From the NCBI GenBank assembly GCA_964579305.1, contig CAZOGY010000012.1:1-47191 (forward strand): DNA of 47,191 nt. Reading direction: 5' to 3'. The notes beneath the pieces are model-generated. The model did no database searches and was not told the DNA's origin. It saw nothing but the letters and a program-made list of their open reading frames with translations. Shown here piece by piece: positions 8,785 to 16,703 of this stretch (positions are counted from its first letter, which is position 1; each line of letters opens with the position of its first letter). The stretch is from JBCBWG01 sp964579305 (GTDB lineage Bacteria; Pseudomonadota; Alphaproteobacteria; Rhizobiales; Hyphomicrobiaceae). The position numbers were made by a program, and so were the translations under genes.

Positions 8785-8898
8785 TCCGTTTGTCGCGTGT
8801 GATTGTCACAAGACAGTCATGTGACACACCTAACCGGAAGATCCGGTCCGTGATGCGCTGGCCTAGGCCACGTGTGTTGACGATTAGCCGCGCAGCCT

Positions 8899-8927
8899 AG
8901 TGCAAGGACTTGATGCGTCCTTGCGCT
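8899..8927 (+). other. Stem-loop between rpsB and tsf
   Basis: AGTGCAAGGAC and GTCCTTGCGCT pair over 11 bp (one G-T pair) around a 7-nt loop. It lies in the 190-bp rpsB-tsf spacer, which also holds a smaller hairpin (ACCGGA/TCCGGT, 8833-8847) and the palindrome TGGCCTAGGCCA (8859-8870). No U-tract follows, so it is more likely an attenuator, processing site or mRNA stabiliser than a full terminator. Confidence 0.5.
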
Positions 8928-8974
8928 AAACCTGTGCGGTCGCCGCTGCAACTCGCACACGAGAGAGAAAAGAG

Positions 8975-9910
8975 ATGAGCACGATTACGGCTGCGATGGT
9001 GAAAGACCTGCGCGAACGCACTGGCGCGGGGATGATGGATTGCAAGCAGGCGTTGGGCGAATCCAACGGCGACGTCGAGGCAGCCATCGATTGGCTGCGT
9101 AAAAAAGGTCTGTCGCGGGCGGCCAAAAAGTCAGAGCGTGTGGCGGCGGACGGGCTTGTTGCGGTTGTCAGCGATGCCAAGGCGGGCGCCGTTGTCGAGG
9201 TCAACTCGGAAACGGACTTTGTCGCGCGCAACGAGATTTTCCAGCAAACGGTTGGCGATATCGCGAAAACCGCGCTGACGGTCAAAGGCGACTTGGACGC
9301 GCTGAAAGCTGCAACGTATCCTGGCAAATCGCTTTCGGTTGAAGATTACCTGAAAGAATTGGTCGGCACGATCGGCGAGAACATGAGCTTGCGCCGCTCC
9401 GACTACCTCGAAGTCGAAAACGGTGTTGTTGCAAGCTACATGCACAGCAAAGTTGTCGACGGTGCTGGCAAGATAGGCGTGCTGGTCGCGCTTGAGTCTG
9501 AAGGTGACGTTGAGAAGCTTGAGGCGATCGGCCGTCAGATCGCCATGCACATTGCCGCGATGGCTCCGCTTGCGATGACCGCGGAGGCGCTCTCGCCGGA
9601 GATTATCGAGAAAGAGCGTGCCATCGTTCTGGAGCGTGAGAAGGCAGCGAACCCGGACCGGCCGGAAGAGCACTTGATGAAGCGCGTTGATAAACTTGTG
9701 GGTAAAGAATTTTACCAGCAAGTGGTGCTGATGGAGCAGAGCTTCGTGCTGAACCAGAAGCAGTCGGTGGAGCAGGCGCTCAAGGCCGCCGAAAAAGATG
9801 TTGGCGCGCCGATCAAGATGACCGGCTATGTGCGCATGATGCTTGGCGAAGGCATCGAAAAAGAAGAGACGGACTTCGCCGCCGAGGTTGCGGCTGCCGC
9901 CGGCGCTTAA
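8975..9910 (+). CDS. tsf: Translation elongation factor Ts
   Basis: EF-Ts is the guanine-nucleotide exchange factor that regenerates EF-Tu-GTP. The N-terminal UBA-like module (MVKDLRERTGAGMMDCKQAL) is followed by the core with ETDFVARNE, which contains the Asp-Phe pair inserted into EF-Tu, and HIAAMAPLA. At 311 residues it has alphaproteobacterial length. The ATG follows GAGAGAAAAGAG. It is second in the operon after rpsB, with a strong terminator downstream at 10257-10291 beyond an inserted repeat. Confidence 0.97.
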   Translation: MSTITAAMVKDLRERTGAGMMDCKQALGESNGDVEAAIDWLRKKGLSRAAKKSERVAADGLVAVVSDAKAGAVVEVNSETDFVARNEIFQQTVGDIAKTALTVKGDLDALKAATYPGKSLSVEDYLKELVGTIGENMSLRRSDYLEVENGVVASYMHSKVVDGAGKIGVLVALESEGDVEKLEAIGRQIAMHIAAMAPLAMTAEALSPEIIEKERAIVLEREKAANPDRPEEHLMKRVDKLVGKEFYQQVVLMEQSFVLNQKQSVEQALKAAEKDVGAPIKMTGYVRMMLGEGIEKEETDFAAEVAAAAGA

Positions 9911-10057
9911 TACGGGTCGCTTCGCGCAAGCCGTTCCAGGTTGCTCCCCCGGCCTGCACCGCGTCGCGGTGTTCGAGCTGTGTCGTAGGCGCATGGCGGG
10001 TGAGGATTGGCCGATTTTTGTGGCTTAGCGATCGGGTGTCCGGTTTTTGCAGCCACT

Positions 10058-10224
10058 AAAGCGTGTCGCATGAAATGCGCTTCGCTTTAGCTCTGTTACG
10101 CTCACTGGCCGTCGGCGCTCCGCGGGGGCGGGCCGTTTTCGTGTCGATGTTTCGAACACGAACATCGATGACCCGGGCCGCTTTGCGGCCTTGGGGCGTG
10201 AATCCGATTGGATGCGACATGCAT
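10058..10224 (+). repeat. Dispersed 167-bp repeat, copy B (complete)
   Basis: This full-length copy differs from copy C (31370-31536) at about 11 of 167 positions by eye, without indels. The ends carry an inverted TGTCGCAT (10064-10071) and ATGCGACA (10212-10219). Inside are CGCATGAAATGCG, a CGATGTT...AACATCG stem and a GGGCCGC-TTT-GCGGCC hairpin. It has no coding capacity. It sits between the tsf stop and the tsf terminator, so it is probably transcribed in the 3' UTR of rpsB-tsf. Confidence 0.9.
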
Positions 10225-10256
10225 GAGATCGGCGCACGACCGAACGTTTTGCGAAG

Positions 10257-10291
10257 CGCGGCCTGCGAAAGCTGGCCGCGTTTTGTTTTTT
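10257..10291 (+). terminator. Intrinsic terminator of rpsB-tsf
   Basis: CGCGGCC and GGCCGCG form a perfect 7-bp GC stem around a 10-nt loop, followed directly by TTTTGTTTTTT. This is the clearest rho-independent terminator in the window. It implies that pyrH, 166 bp further on, has its own promoter. Confidence 0.88.
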
Positions 10292-10457
10292 GGCATGGGT
10301 ACCGGTTATCGCATCGCGCTGCGTGATTCAGCCGCACACGGCGTGACATGTTCATTTCAACCGCGCCGCGGCCCTTGCCAGGGCGGGCGCAATCGTGTCA
10401 CAGCCTCGCGCCAGCAGACGGGGCGACCGGCGCCTCGCGCGCCTCCCGGAACAAGCC

Positions 10458-11189
10458 ATGACCCAAACACAGCCACTCCGATATCGGCGGATGCTGCTGA
10501 AGCTGTCCGGCGAGGCCTTGATGGGCGATGCCGGTTACGGCTTTGACGTCAACGTCGCCAAGCGGCTTGCCAAAGACGTTGGCGAAGGCGTGCAGGCAGG
10601 CGCGCAAATCGCGATCGTCGTCGGCGGCGGTAACATTTTCCGCGGCCTTAAGGGCGCCGCAAGCGGCATGGACCGCGCGACCGCCGATTACATGGGCATG
10701 CTGGCCACCGTTATGAACGCTCTGGCATTCGGCAACGTGCTTGAAAACATGGGCACGCCGACGCGGGTTCTCTCCGCGATCCCGATGCCAACGGTTTGTG
10801 AGAGCTATGTGCGGGCCAAGGCATTGCATCATGTCGAGGAAGGGCGCGTTGTGATTTTCGCGGCGGGCACGGGCAATCCGTATTTCACGACTGATACGAC
10901 CGCGGCGTTGCGCGCAATCGAGATGGATTGCGAAGTTGTCGCAAAGGCTACGCAAGTCGATGGTGTCTATTCGGCGGACCCGAAAACCAACCCCGACGCC
11001 CAGCGGTTCGACCGGCTGACCTACAAGGATGTGCTTGCCCGAAATCTGCAAGTGATGGACGGCGCGGCCATTGCGCTTGCCCGTGATAACGGTCTTCCAG
11101 TACTTGTCTTCTCTATCAAGGAATCCGGCAATCTGCTGCGCGCGCTGCGCGGCGAGGCAAAGGCGACCGTGATCAGCGCCGACGTCTGA
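10458..11189 (+). CDS. pyrH: Uridylate kinase
   Basis: UMP kinase phosphorylates UMP to UDP in pyrimidine nucleotide synthesis and acts as a hexamer. The 243 residues show the amino-acid-kinase fold: LLKLSGEALMG, VVGGGNIFRG, the nucleotide-binding GTGNPYFTTDTTAALRA, and VDGVYSADP. The ATG at 10458 is chosen because it lies just before the conserved N-terminus; upstream in-frame codons would add unrelated residues. It probably leads the frr-uppS-cdsA operon. Confidence 0.96.
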   Translation: MTQTQPLRYRRMLLKLSGEALMGDAGYGFDVNVAKRLAKDVGEGVQAGAQIAIVVGGGNIFRGLKGAASGMDRATADYMGMLATVMNALAFGNVLENMGTPTRVLSAIPMPTVCESYVRAKALHHVEEGRVVIFAAGTGNPYFTTDTTAALRAIEMDCEVVAKATQVDGVYSADPKTNPDAQRFDRLTYKDVLARNLQVMDGAAIALARDNGLPVLVFSIKESGNLLRALRGEAKATVISADV

Positions 11190-11247
11190 CGTCAGTGCGG
11201 CGTTGCGCAGCCGGACCTCAACCTTCGTAGTAACAAGGATAAGCAGC

Positions 11248-11811
11248 ATGAGCGACGATGCTTATAAGCGCGATGCTTTCGAGACGCGGATGAAGGGCGT
11301 GCTTGAGTCGCTGCGCCGTGAATTCAGTGGACTGCGGACCGGGCGCGCCTCAGCAAATCTTCTCGACCCAATCGTGGTCGATCTGTATGGGCAGAAGATG
11401 CCGATCAACCAGCTTGGCACCGTGTCGGTGCCAGAGCCGCGCATGATTACGGTGCAGATCTGGGACAAGGCGGCCGTGTCGGCAGTCGACAAGGCAATCC
11501 GCGATTCCAGCCTCGGGCTTAATCCGGTCATCGACGGCAACGTGCTACGCCTGCCGATCCCGCCGTTGACCAAGGAGCGGCGCCAGGAACTGGCCAAGCT
11601 TGCGGCAAAGTACGCCGAAAACGCCCGTGTTGCGGTGCGCAACGTGCGCCGGGAAGGCATGGAGTTTATCAAGAAGCTGGAGAAGAACGGCGACATCAGC
11701 CAGGACGATCAGCGCAAGCATCAAGACGACGTCCAGTCGTTAACCGATGGTTACATCAAACAGATCGATGAGATGCTCGCCACGAAAGAGACAGAAATCA
11801 ATACCGTCTAA
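11248..11811 (+). CDS. frr: Ribosome recycling factor
   Basis: RRF splits post-termination ribosomes together with EF-G. The 187-residue product contains the characteristic LRTGRASANLLDPIVVDLYG, PINQLGTVSVPEPRMITVQ and DDVQSLTDGYIKQID blocks. The ATG follows AAGGATAAGCAGC. It lies 58 bp after pyrH and 45 bp before uppS on the same strand. Confidence 0.97.
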   Translation: MSDDAYKRDAFETRMKGVLESLRREFSGLRTGRASANLLDPIVVDLYGQKMPINQLGTVSVPEPRMITVQIWDKAAVSAVDKAIRDSSLGLNPVIDGNVLRLPIPPLTKERRQELAKLAAKYAENARVAVRNVRREGMEFIKKLEKNGDISQDDQRKHQDDVQSLTDGYIKQIDEMLATKETEINTV

Positions 11812-11856
11812 TCCAGCGTGAGCTGGTTAATCACGCTTTGGAACTGACGCAGCACG

Positions 11857-12627
11857 ATGCAAGAGCTGGTAGATAGCGCCGCCCCGCCCCCGGACCTTGA
11901 ACCACCTGAAGGGGCGGTGCCGCGCCACGTGGCCATCATCATGGATGGCAACGGCCGATGGGCCGCCAAACGGGGCTTGCCACGCGCGGTCGGCCACCGC
12001 TTTGGCGTCGAGGCCGTGAGGCGAACGGTGCGCGCGGCGATCGCACTCGAGATCCCCTACATCACGCTTTACAGTTTCTCTTCGGAAAACTGGTCCCGGC
12101 CGGCCTCAGAAGTTGACGACCTGATGGGGCTGATGAAGCGGTTCATCCAGCGCGACCTTGCCGAGTTGCACCAAACGGGCGTGCGGATCCGCATGATCGG
12201 CGTGCGCGATGGCGTTGACCCGGATCTTCTGGCCATGGTCGACGAAGCCATCCGACTGACGCGGGATAACACGGCGCTGACGCTCATCATCGCGTTCAAT
12301 TACGGTGCTCGTGCCGAAATTGTGAACGCCGCGCGCCGCCTCGCCCAAAAGGCGGCTGCCGGCCTGATCGAACCTGACGAGATCAACGCCGACACACTGT
12401 CCGATGCGCTTGATACATCGGGTATTCCCGATCCCGACCTGCTCATTCGCACGAGCGGCGAAATGCGCCTGTCGAACTTCCTGCTGTGGCAGCTTGCTTA
12501 CGCTGAGTTCGTTTTCCTCGATGCGTACTGGCCCGATTTCGGGCATGATTTGCTTTGCAAGGCGTTGAGCACGTACCGCATGCGCGATCGGCGGTTTGGC
12601 GGGCTGACCCGGCAATCATCGCAATAG
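11857..12627 (+). CDS. uppS: Undecaprenyl diphosphate synthase
   Basis: This cis-prenyltransferase makes the C55 lipid carrier precursor for peptidoglycan and other envelope glycans. The 256 residues include the signature HVAIIMDGNGRWA with the catalytic Asp, TLYSFSSENWSRP, and DLLIRTSGEMRLSNFLLWQ. A short proline-rich N-terminus precedes the core. No strong Shine-Dalgarno sequence precedes the ATG at 11857. It precedes cdsA by 50 bp. Confidence 0.96.
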   Translation: MQELVDSAAPPPDLEPPEGAVPRHVAIIMDGNGRWAAKRGLPRAVGHRFGVEAVRRTVRAAIALEIPYITLYSFSSENWSRPASEVDDLMGLMKRFIQRDLAELHQTGVRIRMIGVRDGVDPDLLAMVDEAIRLTRDNTALTLIIAFNYGARAEIVNAARRLAQKAAAGLIEPDEINADTLSDALDTSGIPDPDLLIRTSGEMRLSNFLLWQLAYAEFVFLDAYWPDFGHDLLCKALSTYRMRDRRFGGLTRQSSQ

Positions 12628-12677
12628 ACGGGGACGGCGGGCGATGGGGCGGCGTCACCACGTCACGGAGGCCTCAG

Positions 12678-13628
12678 ATGTCCGGCTCGATCAAGGCTGA
12701 GAGTGGTGAGGTGCGCGCGCAGGACCTGGGCGAGGCTGACCGGCACGGTGTTGCAGCCGGCATGACCGGCGTGGAGCCGCATCCGGCGGGCGGATCAGGG
12801 CCGGCGCGCGAGAAATCGTCAGGCCGGCTGCGGGCCAGGGTCGTTTCCGCAGTTGCGATGATCAGCGTCGCCGTTGCTGCGATTTGGGCCGGCGGCACCG
12901 TCTTTACTCTGCTGGTGGTTGCGATTTCCGCGATCATGGCCTGGGAATGGGGCCGGATGGTCCGCGGCACCGTGGCTGATCCCGTTTTGACCATCCATGC
13001 GATTTGCCAACTTCTGGCGTGCCTTGCGACGTTGTGGGGTGCGCCCAGCCTAGGCGTGCTTATCCTTGCGTTCGGCGCGATTGCTGCGGCGTCGCTTGCG
13101 CGCGATCTGCAACCGGCGTTGTCGGCGGCCGGTGTTGCGATCATTGGCGGTGCGGCGCTTGCGCTGGTTTGGCTGCGATGTGACCCGGCCGCAGGCACGG
13201 CAGCGGTTCTGTTTGTCATGATCTGTGTTTGGGCCACCGATACGTTTGCCATGATCGCTGGCAAATCAATTGGCGGGCCACAACTTGCGCCACGGATCTC
13301 GCCGCAGAAAACGTGGGCCGGTGCGATTGGCGGGTTCGTCGCCGCCGCGCTTGTCGGGGCACTGATCGCCCCTTGGCTCGCTGGCGGCGATGCTTTGACG
13401 GCGTTGATCGTGGCGGGGGCGCTGTCGGTCGCAGCGCAGGTTGGCGATCTGTCGGAAAGCGCGGTTAAACGCGCGTTCGGTGTGAAAAACTCCAGTGAGC
13501 TGATCCCGGGACATGGGGGTGTGCTGGACCGGATGGATGGGCTTGTCGGCGCCGCGTTGCTTGCCGCCGCGTTGAGCCTGTTCCTTGATCCCCAGGCGCC
13601 GGGGCTTGCGCTGTTGGGTGTCCGTTAA
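12678..13628 (+). CDS. cdsA: Phosphatidate cytidylyltransferase
   Basis: CdsA forms CDP-diacylglycerol from phosphatidic acid and CTP at the inner membrane, the branch point for phospholipids. The signature region reads GDLSESAVKRAFGVKNSSEL followed by IPGHGGVLDRMD. About eight hydrophobic segments are visible. A ~55-residue charged, low-complexity N-terminal extension precedes the first membrane segment. The ATG at 12678 has an ACGGAGG site 6-12 nt upstream; in-frame starts further upstream would overlap uppS. The canonical KD of the signature appears as KN here. Confidence 0.93.
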   Translation: MSGSIKAESGEVRAQDLGEADRHGVAAGMTGVEPHPAGGSGPAREKSSGRLRARVVSAVAMISVAVAAIWAGGTVFTLLVVAISAIMAWEWGRMVRGTVADPVLTIHAICQLLACLATLWGAPSLGVLILAFGAIAAASLARDLQPALSAAGVAIIGGAALALVWLRCDPAAGTAAVLFVMICVWATDTFAMIAGKSIGGPQLAPRISPQKTWAGAIGGFVAAALVGALIAPWLAGGDALTALIVAGALSVAAQVGDLSESAVKRAFGVKNSSELIPGHGGVLDRMDGLVGAALLAAALSLFLDPQAPGLALLGVR

Positions 13629-13854
13629 GGCGACTTTTCGGGGCTGGCGCGCTTGCCAGACCGATCCCGTTTTGCTTCGTGCGGTGTCTGCGCGTATGGC
13701 CGCATCGCCACGGGGCGCTCGGGGCATAGCGCGCGGGCGCGGCCGTGTCGTTCATCAGTTGCGTTGGCGTCGGCGGCTGAATTTGGGAAGGTGGCGGCGC
13801 AACCGCTTTTCGTACGTGTGCGTCGCATGACGACAGGAAGCCAAAGCGGTCCTA

Positions 13855-13945
13855 GATCATTGCAGGTTCACGTGCGTTCACCCGCCATGCTCTAGGTTTT
13901 TGATGGGCGCTGCATCTGTCGGTTCAGGCATAACCGCCTCAACCG
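13855..13945 (+). repeat. Dispersed ~95-bp repeat family 2, copy 3, in the cdsA-dxr gap
   Basis: It shares GATCATTGCAGGTTCACG, TGCGTTCACCCGCCAT, GGGCGCTGCATCTGTCGG and TTCAGGC with the other copies. The 367-bp gap (13629-13995) holds no supported gene otherwise; it separates cdsA from dxr, which are close together in many relatives. TCTAGGTTTTT and CTCTAGGTTCT flank the 3' half. Confidence 0.7.
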
Positions 13946-13995
13946 GATGAACTCTAGGTTCTGAACCAGGGACCTGGCCGAGGGGGACATGGCAA

Positions 13996-15207
13996 TTGAC
14001 AGTTGGCGATTGGGAGCGCGCGCGCGCGGCGGAACCGCTGTCGCTGACAATTCTCGGTGCGACCGGCTCGGTTGGCTCAAGCACCCTTGAACTGGTTGCC
14101 AGCAACCCAGAGGCATTTGAAATCGTCGCGTTGACGGCCAACGATAACGTTGCTGGCCTGGCGGAACTGGCGAAACGGTTTCGTGCCAAGTTTGCAGCCG
14201 TTGCCAACCCAGATAAACATGGCGCCTTGTCGGACGCACTTGCGGGGACTGGGATCGCCTGTGGTGCAGGCCCGGATGCCGTCATCGAAGCGGCGATGCG
14301 GCCTGCCTCGTGCGTCATGGCGGCCATCGTTGGTGCGGCGGGCTTGCCGGCAAGCCTGGCTGCGGCCAAGCGCGGGGCACGGCTTGCTCTTGCCAATAAA
14401 GAATGTCTCGTGACGGCGGGCGAACTTTTTCTGCGTGAAGCCAAGGCGGCCGGGTGCGAGCTGTTGCCGGTCGATTCAGAGCATTCGGCAGTGTTTCAGG
14501 CGCTTGCGGGGCAATGCCGTCAGAGCGTCGAGACGGTGACGTTGACGGCGTCGGGCGGGCCGTTTCGCACGTGGCGCGCTGAGGAAATTGCGCGGGCGGC
14601 CCCGGAAGATGCGCTGAAGCATCCCAATTGGGTCATGGGCCGCAAGATCACCATCGATTCGGCGACCATGATGAACAAAGCGCTTGAACTGATCGAGGCG
14701 CATTTTCTGTTCGGGCTTGCGCCGGACGAGTTGGACGTTGTCGTCCACCCGCAGTCGATCATCCATTCGCTCGTGTCATTCCGGGACGGTTCGGTCTTGG
14801 CGCAACTGGGCGATCCCGACATGCGCACGCCGATTGCCTGCGCGCTGGCCTGGCCAACGCGGATGGCCGCCCCCATCAAGCGGCTCGATCTTGCCGCGTT
14901 GGGTCAGCTCACGTTCGAAGCGCCCAACACGCAGCTTTTTCCGGCGACGGACCTGGCAATCGACGTGATCAGGGCCGGTGGCACACAACCCGCGATTTTC
15001 AACGCTGCCAACGAAGTTGCCGTCCACGCCTTTCTCGATCGGCGCATTTCTTTCCCCGGAATAGTCGATATTGTCACCGATACGTTAACTCAAAGCGTCG
15101 GGGCTGGGCTGCCGGCAACGGCCGATACGCTTGAGGACATTCTCGCTGTCGATGCCGCCGCCCGCGACTTGGCATGTAACGTGATTGACAGACGGGCACG
15201 CCGTTAA
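13996..15207 (+). CDS. dxr: 1-Deoxy-D-xylulose 5-phosphate reductoisomerase
   Basis: Dxr converts DXP to MEP with NADPH, the committed step of the non-mevalonate isoprenoid pathway, and so feeds the neighbouring uppS. The 403 residues include the nucleotide-binding ILGATGSVGSSTLELV, LANKECLVTAG, the metal and substrate residues in PVDSEHSAVFQ, and DSATMMNKALELIEAH. The start is a TTG at 13996, placed 9 nt after GAGGGGG; the nearby ATG at 13989 is out of frame. rseP follows after 46 bp. Confidence 0.95.
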   Translation: MTVGDWERARAAEPLSLTILGATGSVGSSTLELVASNPEAFEIVALTANDNVAGLAELAKRFRAKFAAVANPDKHGALSDALAGTGIACGAGPDAVIEAAMRPASCVMAAIVGAAGLPASLAAAKRGARLALANKECLVTAGELFLREAKAAGCELLPVDSEHSAVFQALAGQCRQSVETVTLTASGGPFRTWRAEEIARAAPEDALKHPNWVMGRKITIDSATMMNKALELIEAHFLFGLAPDELDVVVHPQSIIHSLVSFRDGSVLAQLGDPDMRTPIACALAWPTRMAAPIKRLDLAALGQLTFEAPNTQLFPATDLAIDVIRAGGTQPAIFNAANEVAVHAFLDRRISFPGIVDIVTDTLTQSVGAGLPATADTLEDILAVDAAARDLACNVIDRRARR

Positions 15208-15253
15208 CACCTGACAATCACGCGGCGCAGTTCGCCGAAAAGGAGCTTTTCGC

Positions 15254-16420
15254 ATGACCATGATGGCCGCTTTGCAAGCCGCGGCATTCGGTGTTGGCGA
15301 GGTCGCGATGGTCGTCCTCGCTTTCGTCTTCGTCCTGTCCGTGATCGTGTTCGTCCATGAACTCGGCCACTTCCTCGTCGCACGGTGGTGCGGCGTTGCG
15401 GTCTCCACGTTCTCGATCGGTTTTGGCAAGGAAATCGTGGGGTTCACAGATCGCCACGGCACGCGCTGGATGCTCGCGTGGATCCCGCTCGGCGGTTACG
15501 TCAAATTCATGGACGATGAGGATGCGGCCAGCGGTCGGTCCGCAGCGGCCAGCGAAATGACGCAGGAACAGCGCGACGGTGCCTTCCACCTGAAGCCGGT
15601 TTGGCAACGTGCAGCGGTTGTCGCTGCCGGTCCCATCGCAAACTTCCTGTTCGCGATCGTTGTCTTCGCGGTCATGTTCGTCACGTTTGGCCTGACGTCG
15701 ACGGCGCCGCGTGTCGATCAGGTCCAACCGGACACGCCGGCCGCGCAAGCGGGAATTCAGGCTGGGGACGTGATCCGCGAGATCAACGGCAGCCCGGTCG
15801 ACAGTTTCAACATGGTCCAGCGTGTGATCGGCACCAGTTCAGGCGATCCGGTCACGATCGTCGTCAAGCGGGGCGAACAGTTCCTGACGGTCCGTCTGAC
15901 GCCGCAGATGCGGCAGATGGACGACGGGCTGGGCGGCCAGATGACGCGACCTGTGATCGGTATCATTCGCGCGCCCAAGCCCGAAAGCTATGTGACCAAA
16001 TGGCCGGGGCCGGTCGAGGCTTTGGGCCTCGGCGTGCGTGAAACCGGCTTCGTGATCACCAGCACGCTTGGGTTTATTCGGGACGTGTTCCGCGGGCGCC
16101 AAGATGCAGCGCAAATCGGTGGCCTGCCGCATGTCGCTGAGGCGACCCGACGGATTGTCGACGTCGGCGTCGACAAGCTGCCGTATCTGATCGCAGCGCT
16201 TTCGGTGAGCATCGGCCTGATCAACCTGTTTCCGATCCCGCTGCTCGATGGCGGCCATCTCGTATTCTACGCCATTGAAGCGATCCGTCGCCGTCCGCTC
16301 AGCGAACGGACGCAGGAATTTGCGTTCCGGGTCGGTTTTGCGGTCGTCATTGCTCTGATGCTTTACGCAAACCTGTGGAATGGAAGACACATCATTGGAA
16401 ATTGGCTTGGGCTGAGCTGA
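15254..16420 (+). CDS. rseP: RIP metalloprotease (site-2 protease)
   Basis: This inner-membrane intramembrane zinc protease is known for cleaving anti-sigma factors and signal-peptide remnants. The 388 residues carry HELGH within VFVHELGHFLVARWCG, one PDZ domain (about residues 150-235, VQPDTPAAQAGIQAGDVIRE), and the C-terminal LLDGGHLVFYAIE with the third zinc ligand. E. coli RseP has two PDZ domains and ~450 residues; only one is clear here. The ATG follows AAAAGGAGCTTTTCGC, a strong site. No sigma-E/anti-sigma pair is present in the window. Confidence 0.95.
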   Translation: MTMMAALQAAAFGVGEVAMVVLAFVFVLSVIVFVHELGHFLVARWCGVAVSTFSIGFGKEIVGFTDRHGTRWMLAWIPLGGYVKFMDDEDAASGRSAAASEMTQEQRDGAFHLKPVWQRAAVVAAGPIANFLFAIVVFAVMFVTFGLTSTAPRVDQVQPDTPAAQAGIQAGDVIREINGSPVDSFNMVQRVIGTSSGDPVTIVVKRGEQFLTVRLTPQMRQMDDGLGGQMTRPVIGIIRAPKPESYVTKWPGPVEALGLGVRETGFVITSTLGFIRDVFRGRQDAAQIGGLPHVAEATRRIVDVGVDKLPYLIAALSVSIGLINLFPIPLLDGGHLVFYAIEAIRRRPLSERTQEFAFRVGFAVVIALMLYANLWNGRHIIGNWLGLS

Positions 16421-16459
16421 CGCCGTTGACGCGGTTGTCGAGCAAAAGCCGGTGATGTG

Positions 16460-16489
16460 CGCCGCAGATCGATTGGTCTGCGGCGTTTT
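16460..16489 (+). terminator. Intrinsic terminator after rseP
   Basis: CGCCGCAGA and TCTGCGGCG pair over 9 bp around an 8-nt loop, then TTTT follows. It separates rseP from bamA, so bamA is expected to have its own promoter in the remaining ~215 bp. Confidence 0.85.
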
Positions 16490-16703
16490 CGTGGCAGACA
16501 TCGCCGCGACAAGAGCTGCATCGCGAGAATCAAAACGATTGCAGCAATCTTGCCACTTCCAACCGTGTTCCGGAAACGATAGGAAGGCTGTGCGGGAGTC
16601 GGGCAGCGTCGGGGGACGTTTGTCCGGTTGATGCTGCCGTCGTGTGCTTCAAAGCCGATGAAGCACGTGCATCGGGGGACTCGGCAAAGGGGCTGGCGCT
16701 GGA

